Origin: Marisa cornuarietis
Lineage: Eukaryota > Mollusca > Gastropoda > Architaenioglossa > Ampullariidae
Assembly (NCBI GenBank): GCA_004794655.1
Contig: SMMW01000001.1
Location: 10,303,501 to 10,367,500 of the forward strand
Length of the DNA stretch: 64,000 nt
Reading direction: 5' to 3'
The notes beneath the pieces are model-generated. The model did not search any database and was not told the origin of the DNA. It was given only the letters and a program-made list of their open reading frames with translations. Numbering within the stretch: the first letter of the stretch is position 1; the number at the start of each line of letters is the position of its first letter. The position numbers and the translations under genes were made by a program. Shown in pieces: positions 39,301 to 54,300 of the stretch.

Positions 39301-42300
39301 AAAATAAAAGTAAAAATAAAACTAATAAATAACACAATAGCAGTACTGCATCCTTCTTTAAACAAAGCAGGATAAAATAACTTGTGAAGTGTCAAAAGAC
39401 TTATAAATGAAAAACAAACCGTGTTTCAATGATGGTGATCACCTCTCCTCTTTTGAAACTGAGGTCCCCTTCCTCTCCTTCATAGTCATCCACAGTGATA
39501 AACTGACGTCGCTGAAATTAAACTGTTTTCACTCTTTTGTTCTGATGTATCACTCTGACACTAAGAACATTCATATTAAAAGAATATATTCTACAAGGTA
39601 AGTAAATGCAAAGACAGGGCACAAAATTACAGTCTCTTCCTGGTTGATAAAGTCCCTAAAAAAGCTGTGGGTCAAATGTGTAATTTTTTGTCATTTTGTT
39701 CTGTGACACTTCCATATATCCATCTATAAAAGATATATAGCAAAATGAGAAAGTCACATAGACATACACATGCGGCTGAACTAACTTCTGTATGGCAAGA
39801 AGAAAAAGCAATATTGGGCACTCACAGCCTCTTCTACCAAAGAATCTTTTCCCTTTTCTTCAATTTTAGCTTTCCTTAAGTTTCTAGGTGAAACTTCCTT
39901 TGTTTTCTTTTTTTTTCTCTCTTCTTTTACATCATCTTTTTCTTCCTCCTCTTCTTCTTCTTCTTCCTCCTCCTCTTCTTCTTCCTCCTCCTCCTCTTCC
40001 TCCTCCTCCTCTTCTTCTTCATCCTCTTCTTCCTCCTCCTCTTCTTCTTCTTCCTCCTCCTCCTCCTCTTCTTCTTTCTCATCAGATTTTTTTGCTACTT
40101 TGGCAGGGCTGTTGGAAACAGTGACCAGATACCAAGTCAAAATTTCAAAATCAGAGGTCTAATGTACACAAATCGATGCTTATACAAATGAATACAACCA
40201 TTTACAATCTAATGACTAAAATGATTATCACATGTCATCTCTACAGCTCTTCTCCGTTGGAATTAACTATAGGTTGTTTTATTGTTTTATTTTACTTATT
40301 TTATACTATTACTGCAGTTTCAATTCATTTGTGTGGATTCAGGCTGAATAACCATATATGTAAACAACCAAACAAATAAGGAATGCCAGATCTGGAATGG
40401 TTTCTCTTAGTTACAACAGATAACTTGGTACACAAGACACATGTACATGCTTGCACCATCTGGTTGTTACTTTTTGGAACCGAAAAGTTGTGCTTTTTTT
40501 GTTGTTTTATTAAATTTTAGGAACATGCATGTGGTGTCTTTGATGACTGCGATACCATGAACAGCCACCGAATGAACACCACCTTGATGCAAAGTTCTCT
40601 AGTCCTTTGGAGTGCAAGCAAACCCAACCGACGTTCTCCTTCTTTTACAACGGCAACTTCGGACGGCCTTGGCGTCAAACGTCTACCCCTCACAGGTAGT
40701 GCAAATTCTGGTCGCATAACCTTTTGATTTCCATGGCGACAGGAGGCAGTCCTGACAGTTTCTCATCACTGACTCGCCCACTTGCATCAAGGTTCTCTAA
40801 CCCAGCGTCCTTCCTCCCAAGTACTGCCCTCTTGGCTTAAGACTCAGTCTCGAGGTAAAAGCAAAGTTGGCATTAGAAAGCTGAAGTCGCTTCAACTGCT
40901 GACTGGTTGCTCTGTTCATGCTGATGTTGTGCTGAGAAGTGTCTTGTAAGGCTCTCGTTTTCCTATTTCTCTTGGCACATTCGCAAAGACACATACAACC
41001 TGGGATGCCACTGGTCACTCACTCACCATCCAATCATCAAGTAGCCAGCACTGATGAGAGAGAGACCACTCTTATTGACACTTTGCTCCTGCCTAAAAGT
41101 GGCATGGTAGACAGGTGGCTAAACCCCCTCTCTTGCATAAGGGGTTTCAGGCTTGTCGACAAGCCACCCTAGAGTCTAATTGGGGTGATTCTTACTTCCC
41201 CTCAAAGTTACTACATCACACTTTACCTTAATCTCTACCACTACCATATGTTTCCCCTTCCAATGTTCAGTCCACTGCAACAAAATTGATTAGCCAGAGG
41301 CTTTTGCCAGATGCCTGCAGGAGTTTAAAGAAACGTGTTTTCATGCCTGACAGTAACAACTGCTTACACATCTGTAGTTTTGGCTATCCCATTCGCATTG
41401 ACAAATCTAGTTATCACCAAAAAATCTGCCACTGGAGGTTGTTTTTTATGTAAATGAATGGCACTGCAACACAACTGTGGTTAGGGAAAGATTCTGTACC
41501 ACATAGCTGTCCAATTCCCTTCATTCCCACTACCTCTCTCAGGAATTCCCTCAGCTGTTCTTCATGCTTGTGTACATCCACCCACATGCCAATGCCACCA
41601 CTGCTGGGAGAGACCACTCCTATTTGATCCTCTGCCCCGCCTACAAGTGGCACAGTGGGCAGATGATTAATCCCCCCACCCCTCTGCCAAGGGTCGAATG
41701 ACTGACTGACTGGTTTGTGAAAGAAGAGAATGACTGCTGGAGGAGTTGGAGTTTATTCTGTATTGTTGTAGGTAATAAGAGACAGGTTCAAAGCTAAAGA
41801 AAAATAAACAACAGTGGTGTTACCTGACTGGCTTCTTAATGTCTGTTTCTTCTTTAAATTTCTCATTCTCTTCATCTTCTTCTTCATCCTCCTCATCTTC
41901 TTCTTCATCTTCCTCATCTTCTGCATCCTCCTCCTCTATCATACATGTACATACAGAAACCCATAAACATAAACACAAGTACACCAAAAAAAATCTGTGT
42001 GAAGTGTGCAAGTGCTATAAAATTTGTAAATGTTGCCAAAGTGGTAACAGATTTGAAATAAGGCAAAATTCCTTAAACAAACGCCTAAAGCTGTTTTATC
42101 TGAATGTGTGTGTATATATATATATATGAGTGTTTTTTGTGTGTACACACATGCACATGGGCGTTTGTGTGCACCTATATGTCTTCAAAAGTGTTGGATA
42201 GGAACAGGAACAAACACATTTGATCCAACAGAAAAAAGACCAATCTTACCTTCTTTTCCATTACTGTTGTCACCTTCATCCTCATCCTTCTCTCCTTCTT

Positions 42301-45300
42301 TTTTTCCTTCTTTACCTTTTATATCTCTGGACTGTTCCTGCTGCAATTTTCTGAAATACATGAAGGTAATCCATGGAACAAGCAAACAATGATGGCAGTA
42401 TATTTGCTATTGCAAAAGCTGGCCATGGGATGGTCATCACGACCAGACTGAATGCAAAAGCATACTGCGCTCTAAAGACTCCATTTGTTACATTGGTTAA
42501 TGCCTCAAACTCATAGCTGCAAAACCAGGCTGCCATGGACAAACAGTTTGGTGAACTTTACATTTTTAGCATGGTTGAGCAAAAAAGCCTGTATGACAAA
42601 AATGGGAGAGTAAACTCTGCAGCTTCAACATTAGCTCTGGAGTGCTGGAGACTGTCTACAGGTCCCTTGTTGAGAGCATTCTCATATTTAACATCACCTC
42701 CTCATCAAAGACAAGGCAAGGTCATCCATCAGGCAAATAAAATTATTAGAACATCACAGATGCCACTTTCTGACTTGCACCTTCATGCAGTCAGAAAGGT
42801 GGCATATGATATCCCTTTAGACCAAACACACCCTCTCCCAAATTTCAGCTGTTGCCCTCAGGCAGGCGCTACAAAGAGCAACAAGCACGAAAAAATGGGT
42901 ACCAGAGGTCTTTCATGCAAGCAGCAATCACTATCCTAAATAAAAGGCACAAGGACCTGTAGGCTTACCATATTACCTTTTAGGAGGTTCATGTGAGAAG
43001 GTGTAGGTGTGAACATCATTTTGGGTATGTATATCTACCTGTTATGTTTTTATATGTTTATATAATGCTGTTATGTTTTTATGTATATATAATGTTTATA
43101 TTATGTTTGTATGTGTGTAATGACTGTGAGCAAAGAAAGATTTCTGTCTTGGACAGACAATAAAGTTTGATTTGATTTGATATTTAAACAGCTGTCGAAA
43201 GCGCAAGCATAGAAAGCACTGCAGTGGTACTGCTGAATACAGATGACCTGAGCTTTAATCATTCGCAAATTAATGCATATATATATACACATTGGAATTT
43301 ATCATTTCGTGAGAAGATAGTAGTTTTACCATACTGCCCAAAACTCAATTACAAAAAATTTATACTTTGCATTAGTGTTATGTGACGTAAGAAATATGCT
43401 GTAGAAAAATTTGGAAGTTTCTGAGCAAGACCCAAGTGGTTGCTCATGACTAAGTTCTTGGACTAGGTAGGCTTTTTGTTCACTTGCTGAAACCTTTCAT
43501 CTTCCCACCTCCCTATAAGATGAATCGTTTGAGTATAGCCAATCTAGTTAAGCTACCCAGAAAACCAAAGCTAACCATGAGCCAGAAGTGGTTGCGCAGT
43601 GGCCCCTTTGAGTTAGTGAAGAAATCTGCTAGCCTAGCAAAGATAGCACTCTTCAAAGGCTCTACATTTTGAAATAAAGACAGTAGGCATCACCCTCCTC
43701 CTCATCATCATCATCATTCCTTGTTACTCCTCGAGTAACATATGGCCGCAACAGCACCTCACCAGCAGACCCGGTTTTGGGCAGCCCCCCTCAGTTTGGC
43801 CCATGTGGTTCCGGCATCCTTTGCCTCATTCTCTACTGATCTTCTCCAAGTCTCTTTTGGCCTTCCAACTCTCCTCTTCCCCTGAGGGTTCCAGTCAAGT
43901 GCCTGCCTGGCAATGGTGTCAGCTGGTTTGCGCAGGGTGTGTCCTATCCAGCCCCACTTGCGCTTTTTGAAAACTTGACTAGTGGCATTCTGGTTAGTTC
44001 TTTTCCACAGGCTACTATTGGAGATCTTTTCAGGCCATCTTATTCCCAAAATATGGCAAAGGCATTGGTTGGTAAAAGTCTGGAGCTTTTTGTTGATGGG
44101 TGTTTGTCACTCTCCAGGTTTCAGAGCCATACAGTAGGACTGCCTTCACATTGGTCTTGAAGATGTGGGTCTTACTGCGGAGGGATAATGCTTGGGAGTT
44201 CCAGATGGGGCGTAGGCTGTTAAAAGCATGCCTGCCCTTGTTTATGTGGCTTCTGATGTTGTCGTCCGCTCCATCGTCCTTGTTGACAATGCTCCCCAGA
44301 TATGTGAAGGGGTCTGTTTCTAGGATGTTCTCTCCTTGAAGATGGATTGGAAGTTCCTGCTTGTTGTTGATTTTCATCACTTCGGTCTTCTTTCTGTTGA
44401 TCTTTAAGCCGGGCTTCTCTGCTTCCTCTGATAGCTTACTCAGTTTGGTTAATGCATGCTGCTGCGGATGAGATAGGAGACTAATGTCGTCTACAAAGTC
44501 CAAGTCCTCTAGCTGTTTGGTGAAGATGCCCTGGATACCGGTGCTGTTGTCTTGGGTTGTCTTACACATAATCCAGTCTATGACCATCAGGAAAATTGTC
44601 GGTGATAATATGCAACCCTGTCTTACGCCAGTCTTCTTTCAAAAGGTTTAGTGAGTTTGCCGTTGTGGATAACTTGGCAGGACAAGTCTTCATACAATCC
44701 CTGGATGATGTTTAATGAATTTTGGCGGAATACCATGGTGGTTCATCAACCTCCAGATGACGTCCCTGTCTACACTGTCAAAGGGCCTCTCAAAATCCAC
44801 AAAAGTTATATAAAGGGAGGACTGCCATTTGATAGACTGTTCTATAATGATACAGAGGGTTGCAATATGGTCAGTGCATGACTTATCCTGGCAAAACCCT
44901 GCTTGTTCTGGTCTCAGTCTCTTGTCTAGTGCCTTCTTCAGTCTCTCTAGTATTATCCTTGTTAGGACTTTGCTGGGGATGGACAGCAGCATGATCTCCC
45001 GCCAGTTGTTGCACTGGGAGAGGTCTCCTTTCTTTGGTAATTTTGCCAGGTGGCCTAATTTCCAGTCTGTTGGGACTAGCTCTTGTTCCCAGATCTTGTG
45101 TTGGAGGGGCTGTAAAATTGTTGCTGTTGTTTCTGGGTCTGTCTTTAGTGCTTCTGGGGGTATACCATCAGGGCCTGCTGCTTTGCCACTTTTCATGCTT
45201 TTGATAGCTTTGATGATTTCTGTCTTAGTGGGAGGGCTGGTGTTGACATGAAGTTGTGCAGTTGCTTGTGGTATGTCAGGTAAGGATGGTGGATGAGGTC

Positions 45301-48300
45301 TATTCAGCATCTCTTCGAAGTGCTCCATCCAGCGGTCTCTTTGTCCTGCATCGTTTGTTATGGTCTTGCCGTCTTTGTCTTTCACCCGCTTGTTTGGGTT
45401 TACCTTCCTGCCTGACAGAGTTCGTGTTATTTCGTATAATCGCTTCATGTTTCCCTGTATGGCTGCTGTCTCTGCTTCCTCTGTCAGTTCATGGGTGAAG
45501 CGTCTCTTGTCCTCCCTTACAGACCTCTTCACTTGGTGGTTGGCTTCCTAGTATTTTGCTCTGAGACCTTCTTTCTCTTGCTTGTCTTGGCACTGGTTGA
45601 GGTTCTGTTTCAGTCCCTTTCTTGATTCAATCTTTGCCCAAGTCTCTGGTGTTATCCATTCCTTATGTTTTCTTTCCCTCTTCCCTAGAACATCTGTACA
45701 GGTTGTCTTCCAAATGCTCTTGAGTGCTGACCAGTGTTCTTCCACTGATTCTTCTGTCAGTCCTGAAAGGGCCTCATACTTATTCTTAATTTCACAGTTA
45801 TAAATTTCCCTTGTCTCTTTGTTCTTGAGGTACTGAGTATTGCTTGTGGGTGTGGTCTGCCTGGTGTATCGATGAAGGACTTCAGCTTGATTTTGAAGAA
45901 GGTTATTAGGAGCTGGTGGTCTGAAGCAACATCTGCTCCTCTTCTCACTCTGACATCTTGGAGACTCCTTCTCCACTTTTGACCAACCGTTATATGGTCA
46001 ATCTGGTTTTCCGTCTGGCCACCTGGGGAAGTCCACGTTGTCTTGTGTATATTTTTGTGTGGGAATACAGTGCCACCAATGACGTGGTCATTGAAAACGT
46101 AGGTCTGTGAAGAGCTCCCGGTTTTTGTTGCAGGTGCTGACGCCATGTCTTCCCATGATGAGCTCCCTGTTGGTGTTGTCATCTCCCACTTTGGCATTTA
46201 GGTTTCCCATAATGATTTTCAGATCTCTTCTTGGTGTGCGGTCAAGCAGAGACTGCAAGGAGCTATAGAATTCTTCTTTTTCCTCTTCATCTGCTGCATT
46301 TGTTGGTGCATAGCATTGGATGATGGTGATCTTTCTTCCTTTAGCTTTGAATCTTACTCTTTTCATTACAAAGGCACACAATTTATGTCATTAGATGTGT
46401 CTTAATTAACACAAGTCATAATTTTGTTAATCTTTGAAAAATTGTTTTAATGCCTTTCCAAAGAGTTTCACTCTATCAGTTAATAAACATAAAACATAAT
46501 TATTGAAAAGTACGGGTGTGAGGAAACTACTTTTTCTATTCTAATTTCTTGCATGCTGTCATAGTCCTTGTAAGATCTTTTAAAAGATCACATGTACTAT
46601 AGACATCTTTATTATTGTTAGAACTTAAACATCCCATGTGATAAGAAAGTAACAAAGTAAGAACAGATTCTCTGTAAACAAGTCAACTTACTGCAAATAA
46701 TCTTGTTCGCTCTGATTGGGTAACAACTTAGTCATTGCCTGAGTCAACTGGACCTGAAACAAAAATTTACACTTACCTTCTGGAGAAAAAAGCTGTATGA
46801 AAGGCATACAACAACCCCACTTACAGTCATAACATTTTAATAGACAAATTCCTGTTGGGTATTTTTTTTCTTGGCTATGTAACATTTCCTCTGTAAACGT
46901 GTCTTGCACAAATGATCTGCTACAAGTAAATGTCTCCTAAATGTACACCAAAATTTGTCAAAGCATTTCTGAATGCGCACATAAATCAGAACTGCATTCT
47001 GAATTTGTGCAGAATAAGTATGGACCACAATGCAATGATATCACAAAATGTGAGTAGGAGATATCATTCTAGCTTTCACTTGTTGAGTGTGCTATTAAAT
47101 CATAAACCTCGAGTTGTGTTCTTTTATCTTATCTACTACCCACCTGCACATAGCCAACCTTATAGTCCACAAAAACCCTGCTTTTATTCTAAAAGTGTGT
47201 TCTTTATGATGTGCCTTTCAGTACCAGCTTGAATAATTACTCTGTCTTATATGTGTAATTCACAACTGTCTTGTTCTGGATTTTATTATATACTGGACAC
47301 CACAGAGCTCATTCACTCAAGATACATGTAATTTATTTGTTTAGACTGGGACAAAGGTCTATTCTACAGAGCCTTCACTGGCTCCCAGTAAAAAAGCGCA
47401 TTGATCACAAAGTGCTTTCGATTGCACAGTCCTGCATGTTTAAAACTGCTCCTGAATATTTACAAGAGGTAGTTCCTCCTTACCGGCCGTCACGTGGTCT
47501 GCGCTCTGGCTCCCAGTCACGCTTCTGTCTCCCTGCAGTGGAAGACACAAACAAGAAGCGCACTGGAGCCAGGGCCTTCAAAAAACGCGGCACCTAAACT
47601 GTGGAATGCTCTGCCATCGTCATTGTCCACCATCACCGCACCAACCACGTTTCGAAAAAGACTGAAGACCCATCTGTTTACTTAAGACGGACTTAAACTT
47701 AAACAACCAAGCAACACTTGTGTCTTTATTTTTTACTTTCCTGGTGTTTATCTATTTATTTACTTTATTTTTTTTCTTATTTTTTATTTATTTTGTTTTT
47801 GCTGCGCAATGAGCATTCTTCCGAATGGATACCTGCGCATTACAAATGGACATCATCATCATCAAAGGTATGACATGACACGTTTGTGTACAAACAAAAA
47901 AGCATGTAATTTCAAAAAGTAAGTTTATTTACAGAATAAAACCCACTTACAAATCCTATAACATTAGACCTGATCCTACCTTACCTAACTCTAGCTAAAT
48001 CACATATCTTCTGCATCAACATAGTACCAGAAGCCTTTTCAGCAATTGTGACTTCTGATTCAACTTAGTAAATCAAACATAGCAGTTTTGAGATGGGTAG
48101 GGGATTGGTATTGAGTCTATGACACTTTACAAGAGCTGTCAATCAGCAGAATTAGAAGTCTTTATGACAGCTAGTTCTCTCTCATAGGCACAGATGTAAG
48201 AGTGTACGTCAATGTGTGAGCGCTACCATCCAGCAGAACTAGAAGTCTTTATGACAGCCGATCTCTCATACCCACAAATGTAAATATGTATGTGTGCTTA

Positions 48301-51300
48301 TGTGTGAGGGCTACTATCCAGCAGTACTAGGAGTCTCTATGAAAATTATCTTTCTCTTTTTTGCACACCATCTGTAGGGGTATAGAGCTGCACTAGGTAC
48401 TTGTTCTCCTTTCTGGAATAACGAGTATAGACCTTTGGCAGGACCAACTTTCTAACTGAAAGCAAGATACCATCACTGATTTTCGCCCACTATTTAGATT
48501 GGAAGTTGGCCATTATATCCTCCTCCTCAAGGTCATTTGTGGCATTCACTGCTGGTGTGGACGGATGGTGTATGTGTGTGTTGAGGTGGGGGGGGGAAAT
48601 AAAGTGCAAAGTGGAAGGAAGCAAGGCAATGCCAGTGATACTGTCTCAAACAAGAGCTCCTGCTAAAGTACTTTCAAACAACATTCATTCATTTATTCAT
48701 CCCTTGGCTGGTATCAATGATTTTGGGGAGCACATGCATAGATGTCGCAGCCGAGAAGGCCCACTACTCATGCCTGTCACTAATATAAAAAAAAGAATGT
48801 AGTTTTGGCAGTATGTTACACCTTCTTACACAGAAACATACTGTTCTGTCTCTTGACAAATCGTCAGTAAGTTTTATGGCTGCATTTTGGAAATCACAGG
48901 TGCACAAACTAGGCAGCACCAAAAACCTTTTGGCTTGTTTTTTAGTCCATCAAATGAAAAACAGAACCACTTAATCCATTGTAGGCCCTTTTTTTGTATC
49001 TAAGAATACTCCACAAAGGTTCAATGTGCTTTACAAATATTTTCTGAAAAAGAGATTCAAAACACTTAAGGCATAAATTCAGATACAAAATGTATATAGC
49101 ACACGTACGGACATAGACCAAATATCAGCAAGCAAACAGTTAGAGACATGTCAACAGACACAAAAGACAGAAAAATCTGCTTATGAAGCATGCCAGGGGT
49201 TCAGCATAGGAAAGGACTGGACTGCGGCTGGGAAGAGGTGAATCTGAGAAGAGATCTGTTCAAATTTCTGATATGAAGTAGCGCATGGAACTCAACAGAA
49301 AATACTAAACAGTTATGGTATGCACTAACTCGATTCCAGAGATTTGTAGATTTCTGAGGACTCCAAGTGGTAACACATGTTCTAATGGTGACAAAGATAT
49401 GAGACTGCAAAGTATATAGCTGTCGAACCCAACAGGAGCTAAATTTTGCACTACAGTAGGTGTACATCAAGGATGACCCCTGTTCAACATCTTGGAGAAC
49501 ATCATGCATGAAAACCTCCATGACCATCACAGCTCCATTTTCATCGGTGGAAAGCTGATTTGCAAACCTTGTTTTGCAGATGACATAGTGCTGTTAGCAG
49601 GTACTAACAAACTATTCCAAGATCTTACTAGCAGACTGACAGTTTGGATGCATGTGTAATGGAGACCAGCATTGATAAGACCAAAGTTTTGATCATTGGT
49701 AATGGCAAAGTAGAGATCTACAGGGTACAGCTCGAAGAGGTAAGCAGCTTTAAGTACTTGGGAGCCACCCTCTCCAAAGATGACAGCTCCATGACAAATA
49801 TTCACATTAGGATCACAATAGGCTAGGCTGGATAGGATCTGGCATAGCCATAACATCAGGTTTACTATTAAGTACAATCTGTACAAATCTCTGGTATTAC
49901 CGATCCAGCTTTAAGGATGTGACATATAGACTGCTCGCTGACAAGGAAAGAAGAATCCAGACATTTGAGAGAAAGTGCCCAAAGAGGCTGATCCAGATTT
50001 CATACAAAGAACATAAGACCAATGACTTTGAACAATGCATGACTACCACACTCATAGGACACCAAGAATCTCTACTTGCACCAGTCAAGCAAGATAAGGT
50101 GCTTTGGTTTGGCCATGTGATCCGGCATGACACCTCGTCAAAGACTGTGCTTAAAGGTACTTTGGAGAGTGATTGATGCCATGGTGGCCAGAGGAAAAAC
50201 TGGCTTACAAACATCAAAGACTGGACTGGTCATCCTATGCAGGATCTGCTCACTATTGCCCAAAATAGGAGGGAGTGACAGGCTCTATCAGCTGCCGTTT
50301 CTATCCATGTGCTCTCCCCAACAACAGGTACCAGTCAAGGGACGAATAGCTGACTGATGACTAGTTTCTTCAGCAAGCATCGCCAGTTGGTCAGTGACTG
50401 CTTATTCATCTAGGGAAGCCAGACTTATTTTGCAGCTAATCTCCAAAAAGTTAGGTGACTAACTTTATCTCAAGGATAAGGCTTTAATATGAGAGTGAGA
50501 TCAGGATGAGGATGGAATGCCTGTTTGGCAGGAAGACATCAACAACCTGATAAAACCTGAATCCATTCTCCAATCCACTACCTGGGGATGCAGTTGAGTC
50601 CCAGAAGCTCATGTATTATTCAAACTGTTTTGTGTGGTCCCACTCAACCTAGAGGAAACGAAGTAGCCAAATTCCAGTGTGTACAGGCTAAGGCGTGTGT
50701 GTCGGTGTGCAAGTCCTGTGATGGCTGACAGTTTAATTGTACTGTTGAAAGGAATGGGAAGGAAAGAATCAAGAAGAATGAAATGAGCGTTTTGTGTACT
50801 TTTGTCTTTAGTCGTGTGCTGGTCTCCTCCTTGACGGGAGCGGGGAACGTGACAGTCTCCTCGGTGTGTTGTAACAATCCTGACCCGACTTGGTTTGTGT
50901 AACAAGTCCTGACCAGACTTGGTTTGTGTAGCAAGTCCTGACCCGACTTGGTTTGTGTAACAACTCCTAGCCCGACTTCAAGTCCTGACCCGACTTAAGG
51001 TTTGTGTAACAAGTCCTGACCAGACTTGGTTTGTGTTTGAAAGTCCTGACCAGACTTAAGAGCAAAATTTGTCATGTTGAACCTGTTGAGGTGAGTGTAT
51101 GTCTATGTCAATTTTTGTCTTTAAATGGTGGAGTTTGAGAGAGTGATTATATAATTTATTTTTTTGCATGAGATAAATAGATGAATGTATGTTATTGTTG
51201 TGGGGAGGAATGTTTAGATATTGATATATTGTGGGTTGAAGATGGTTATTTTCTGTCTAGGTTTTTTGAGTTTCTTTTTATTCGTTCTTCTGGATATCAA

Positions 51301-54300
51301 CTGCGTGTCCGTCGGCAGTCGGGATTGAGAAGTACCTAAATTCAGAAAGGACAGCGCCAGGACCAGAGACTGTGGTGTGTGCTTGTGTTGTGATTTCTTC
51401 TGGAGAGACTGGTTTTGTGGAGGACTGCGCCTTCAGGAATGGAGGAATATTGGATTTAACTGTAGATGGAACTATAAATGAACATTGAATTCTGGACTGG
51501 AAAGGGAACTGGGTTTGGCTGTTTACTTTGAATTTAGATTTTTGTTTTAGTTAATTATTATTTCTTCTTTCCAATTGTATTTATCTTCAAATTTAACTGT
51601 TGTTTTGTTATGATCTCGTCTGAAAGTCACTGTAGAGTGCACGTGACAAAAGGGCTGCCTTTCAACGTTACAAAGTCCCCTTTCAGACCAACCAGTCAAT
51701 TCAATCAGTCTCACAGACACAGATCAGGATCTCCATCAGGCCCATCCTCCAACAACATACCTATACACAGAGAAAACTAAGAAAAAGAAACAATCGTTAC
51801 AGCACCTTATCCAAATACCACCTCACAAACACCTCAATGGACAGTCATTTTCACAGCCACAGACCTTACAAAATACACCAGAAAATCATCACAGAATTCA
51901 GACACAAACTTAACACAACAAAGACCATCTTTTGGCCTACATAGACAGATCACAGGACCTCAACACTCACATAGCAGGACTGGGTGATTACTCCTCCAGC
52001 AATTTATCACAGCCAGACTCCCAAACCATGCACTGATATGAACAGCTAAACTGACCACTACATATACCTGACTCAGTGTCAGCACTCCAGGTTGTATAAA
52101 ATCAAACTTTTTGTTATAATGTATAAAATTTAATTCTCATAAAAAATATTCAAATTGTGAAGTTAAGCTTCCGTGGGTTCCTCCTCATATAGGAATGAAA
52201 AGCAATGAAAAATGCAGTTAAAATAATAGCTAGACCTGCAATAAAGTAAAACCCTAACTTTAACATTATGAGCCTCAACATTCCCTTTTTCTCCAGCAGA
52301 AATAAGTGTAGCCATTAAACTAGCACTGAAAGCCCTAGAAGAAGAGAAATATGAAAATGAAGGAAAAGATATAAGAAAACCAGTAACTTAGCCATGTTCT
52401 GCTTTTTTGCAATAAATCTAACCAATCCAAAGAATCTAAAATAAGACTAAATGGAGACTAACATATTACATAAAAGCACAAATTTGTATTACTGGACTGC
52501 TTGCAGACGATTTTTTTCAGTGAAGTCATAGAACGAGGTGTTGGACGACAAAGCTTCCGGTTTAGTCACGTTTCAGTTTAAATACTTGAACAAGGCTTTG
52601 GACGACAAAGCTTCCGGTTTATTCACATTCATTAAGCTCGCCGAGACTCACAGCGGAGAACTTCGCAGGAGGCTCAGTGTTAGTCTCGGCAGACAGACAG
52701 CAATCCACCTATACACGTCCGTGATACAAGGATCCCATCATATGCTGCAGTGGAAATAAACTTAGCACCCCACACCTTCTTTAAAAAAACTACCTACAAA
52801 GAGAAAAACTCTTAAACAAATATAAACTGATATTAAACCTAAATAACTCTCTCAACCCAACTAAAGAATTGTGGAACACTGTATTGTTCTTAACTGTGAA
52901 GATGATGCCAAACAATTCACATTCTAGATTTATATAAAAGATAAACAATATTAAAAAAGTTACAAAAATGTTAATCTCTAAATATAAATAAAATTAAACT
53001 TCAAGCCTTAAAAGCTTCAAGGCAATACCTATAATATAAAAAGAGGTTAATTATACAAATAATAAACAAAATACGGTCTTCATTAAATAGTCCTTAATTG
53101 AAAACTCATAAATCAACAAACTGTTTGCATTAAGGTAGGATAACAGAACAAAATAAAAGAGAAATTACTTTACATATATATTACCATAAATGTCTCCAGC
53201 CTTTTCACTTCATTATTCTTCTTTGTCTCAAAGTTTTTTATCTTCTCTGTTTCATTCTCCTAAATAAAAACAATTTTAAAAAATCCATAAACCATACCAA
53301 TACAAAATATGTTATTAAATACAATGGTACCTTGACACTCAAACTGAATCATGCTCAAACATTTTAGTCCTCATCCAATATTTTTGAGAGAATTCTGTTT
53401 TAGTGCTTGACCGCTTGCTTGGCACGTGCTAAATCCTGTCTGAGACGCCACACTTACCTGTGATGCTTCAGGTATGCTTTGCGTATGCTTGCACATCTAT
53501 TTCTAGCAGTAAAGAATTCTCCTGGTGCTGTGTTCATGATCTCATGTCTTGGAGTCTTTTTATGTTTGTGAATATATAATACATACACCATACAGTCATC
53601 ATGGCACCCAAGAAACTTTCTGGTGCTTATGTTGAACAAAAGAGAAAAACAATGAGAATTAATTGTAACTTGAATTTAGGAAAAATTTAATTATAACTTG
53701 AATTTTAAAAAATTACTTGCAAAGAATACGCGTGGCATAGATGTTTTAACTCTTATAGATTACACATAGAGAATGTGTTGTGTCCTTCTCATTTATTTGT
53801 TTTCACAACAGTTTATCGGTGAAGGATGAGAGCAGCTTACATCGTATTGTATCCACCTGCTTCAAAATCACTGGGACAGCCCAGAGTCCTCTTCAATCTC
53901 TGTATAACAGGCAGACACTTCTGAAAGTGCCTGAAATTTTTTGTGATGACAGGCATGTCCTTTCGGGAGAATTTTTTCAACTCCCATTGGACCGCTGTTT
54001 CTGTGTACCTGCATGCAGGACCAAGAGATTGAGGCTGTCCTTTGTTGTTTTGGCTGTGTGACTTTGAATGTTAATATGTGTGATAGAATGCAGCTGCCTA
54101 AACCATGAATGTGTGAGTCTGTTTGGGGGATATGAATATGTTGTAGCAATATGTTGTGGTATTGTTTTGTGCTTTCATATCGAGCTGCCCCTAATTGCCC
54201 TCTGGGACAAATAATGTGTTATATTATTAAAATACCATGAATAATAAAAGATAGTTAGCTACTGACAGATGCTAAGACCAATTAAATATAATTACATTAT

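Noticed and set aside
39888..40124. Plus-strand Leu/Pro-rich protein
   Set aside because: Complement of the poly-Glu part of NPHP1 exon 8.
41839..42129. Plus-strand poly-Ser protein
   Set aside because: It is the complement of NPHP1 exon 7, whose minus reading has splice sites and correct phase.
52538..52759. 73-codon ORF with a repeated DDKASG motif
   Set aside because: The repeat is a DNA-level duplication of about 35 bp; no family match or splice context.
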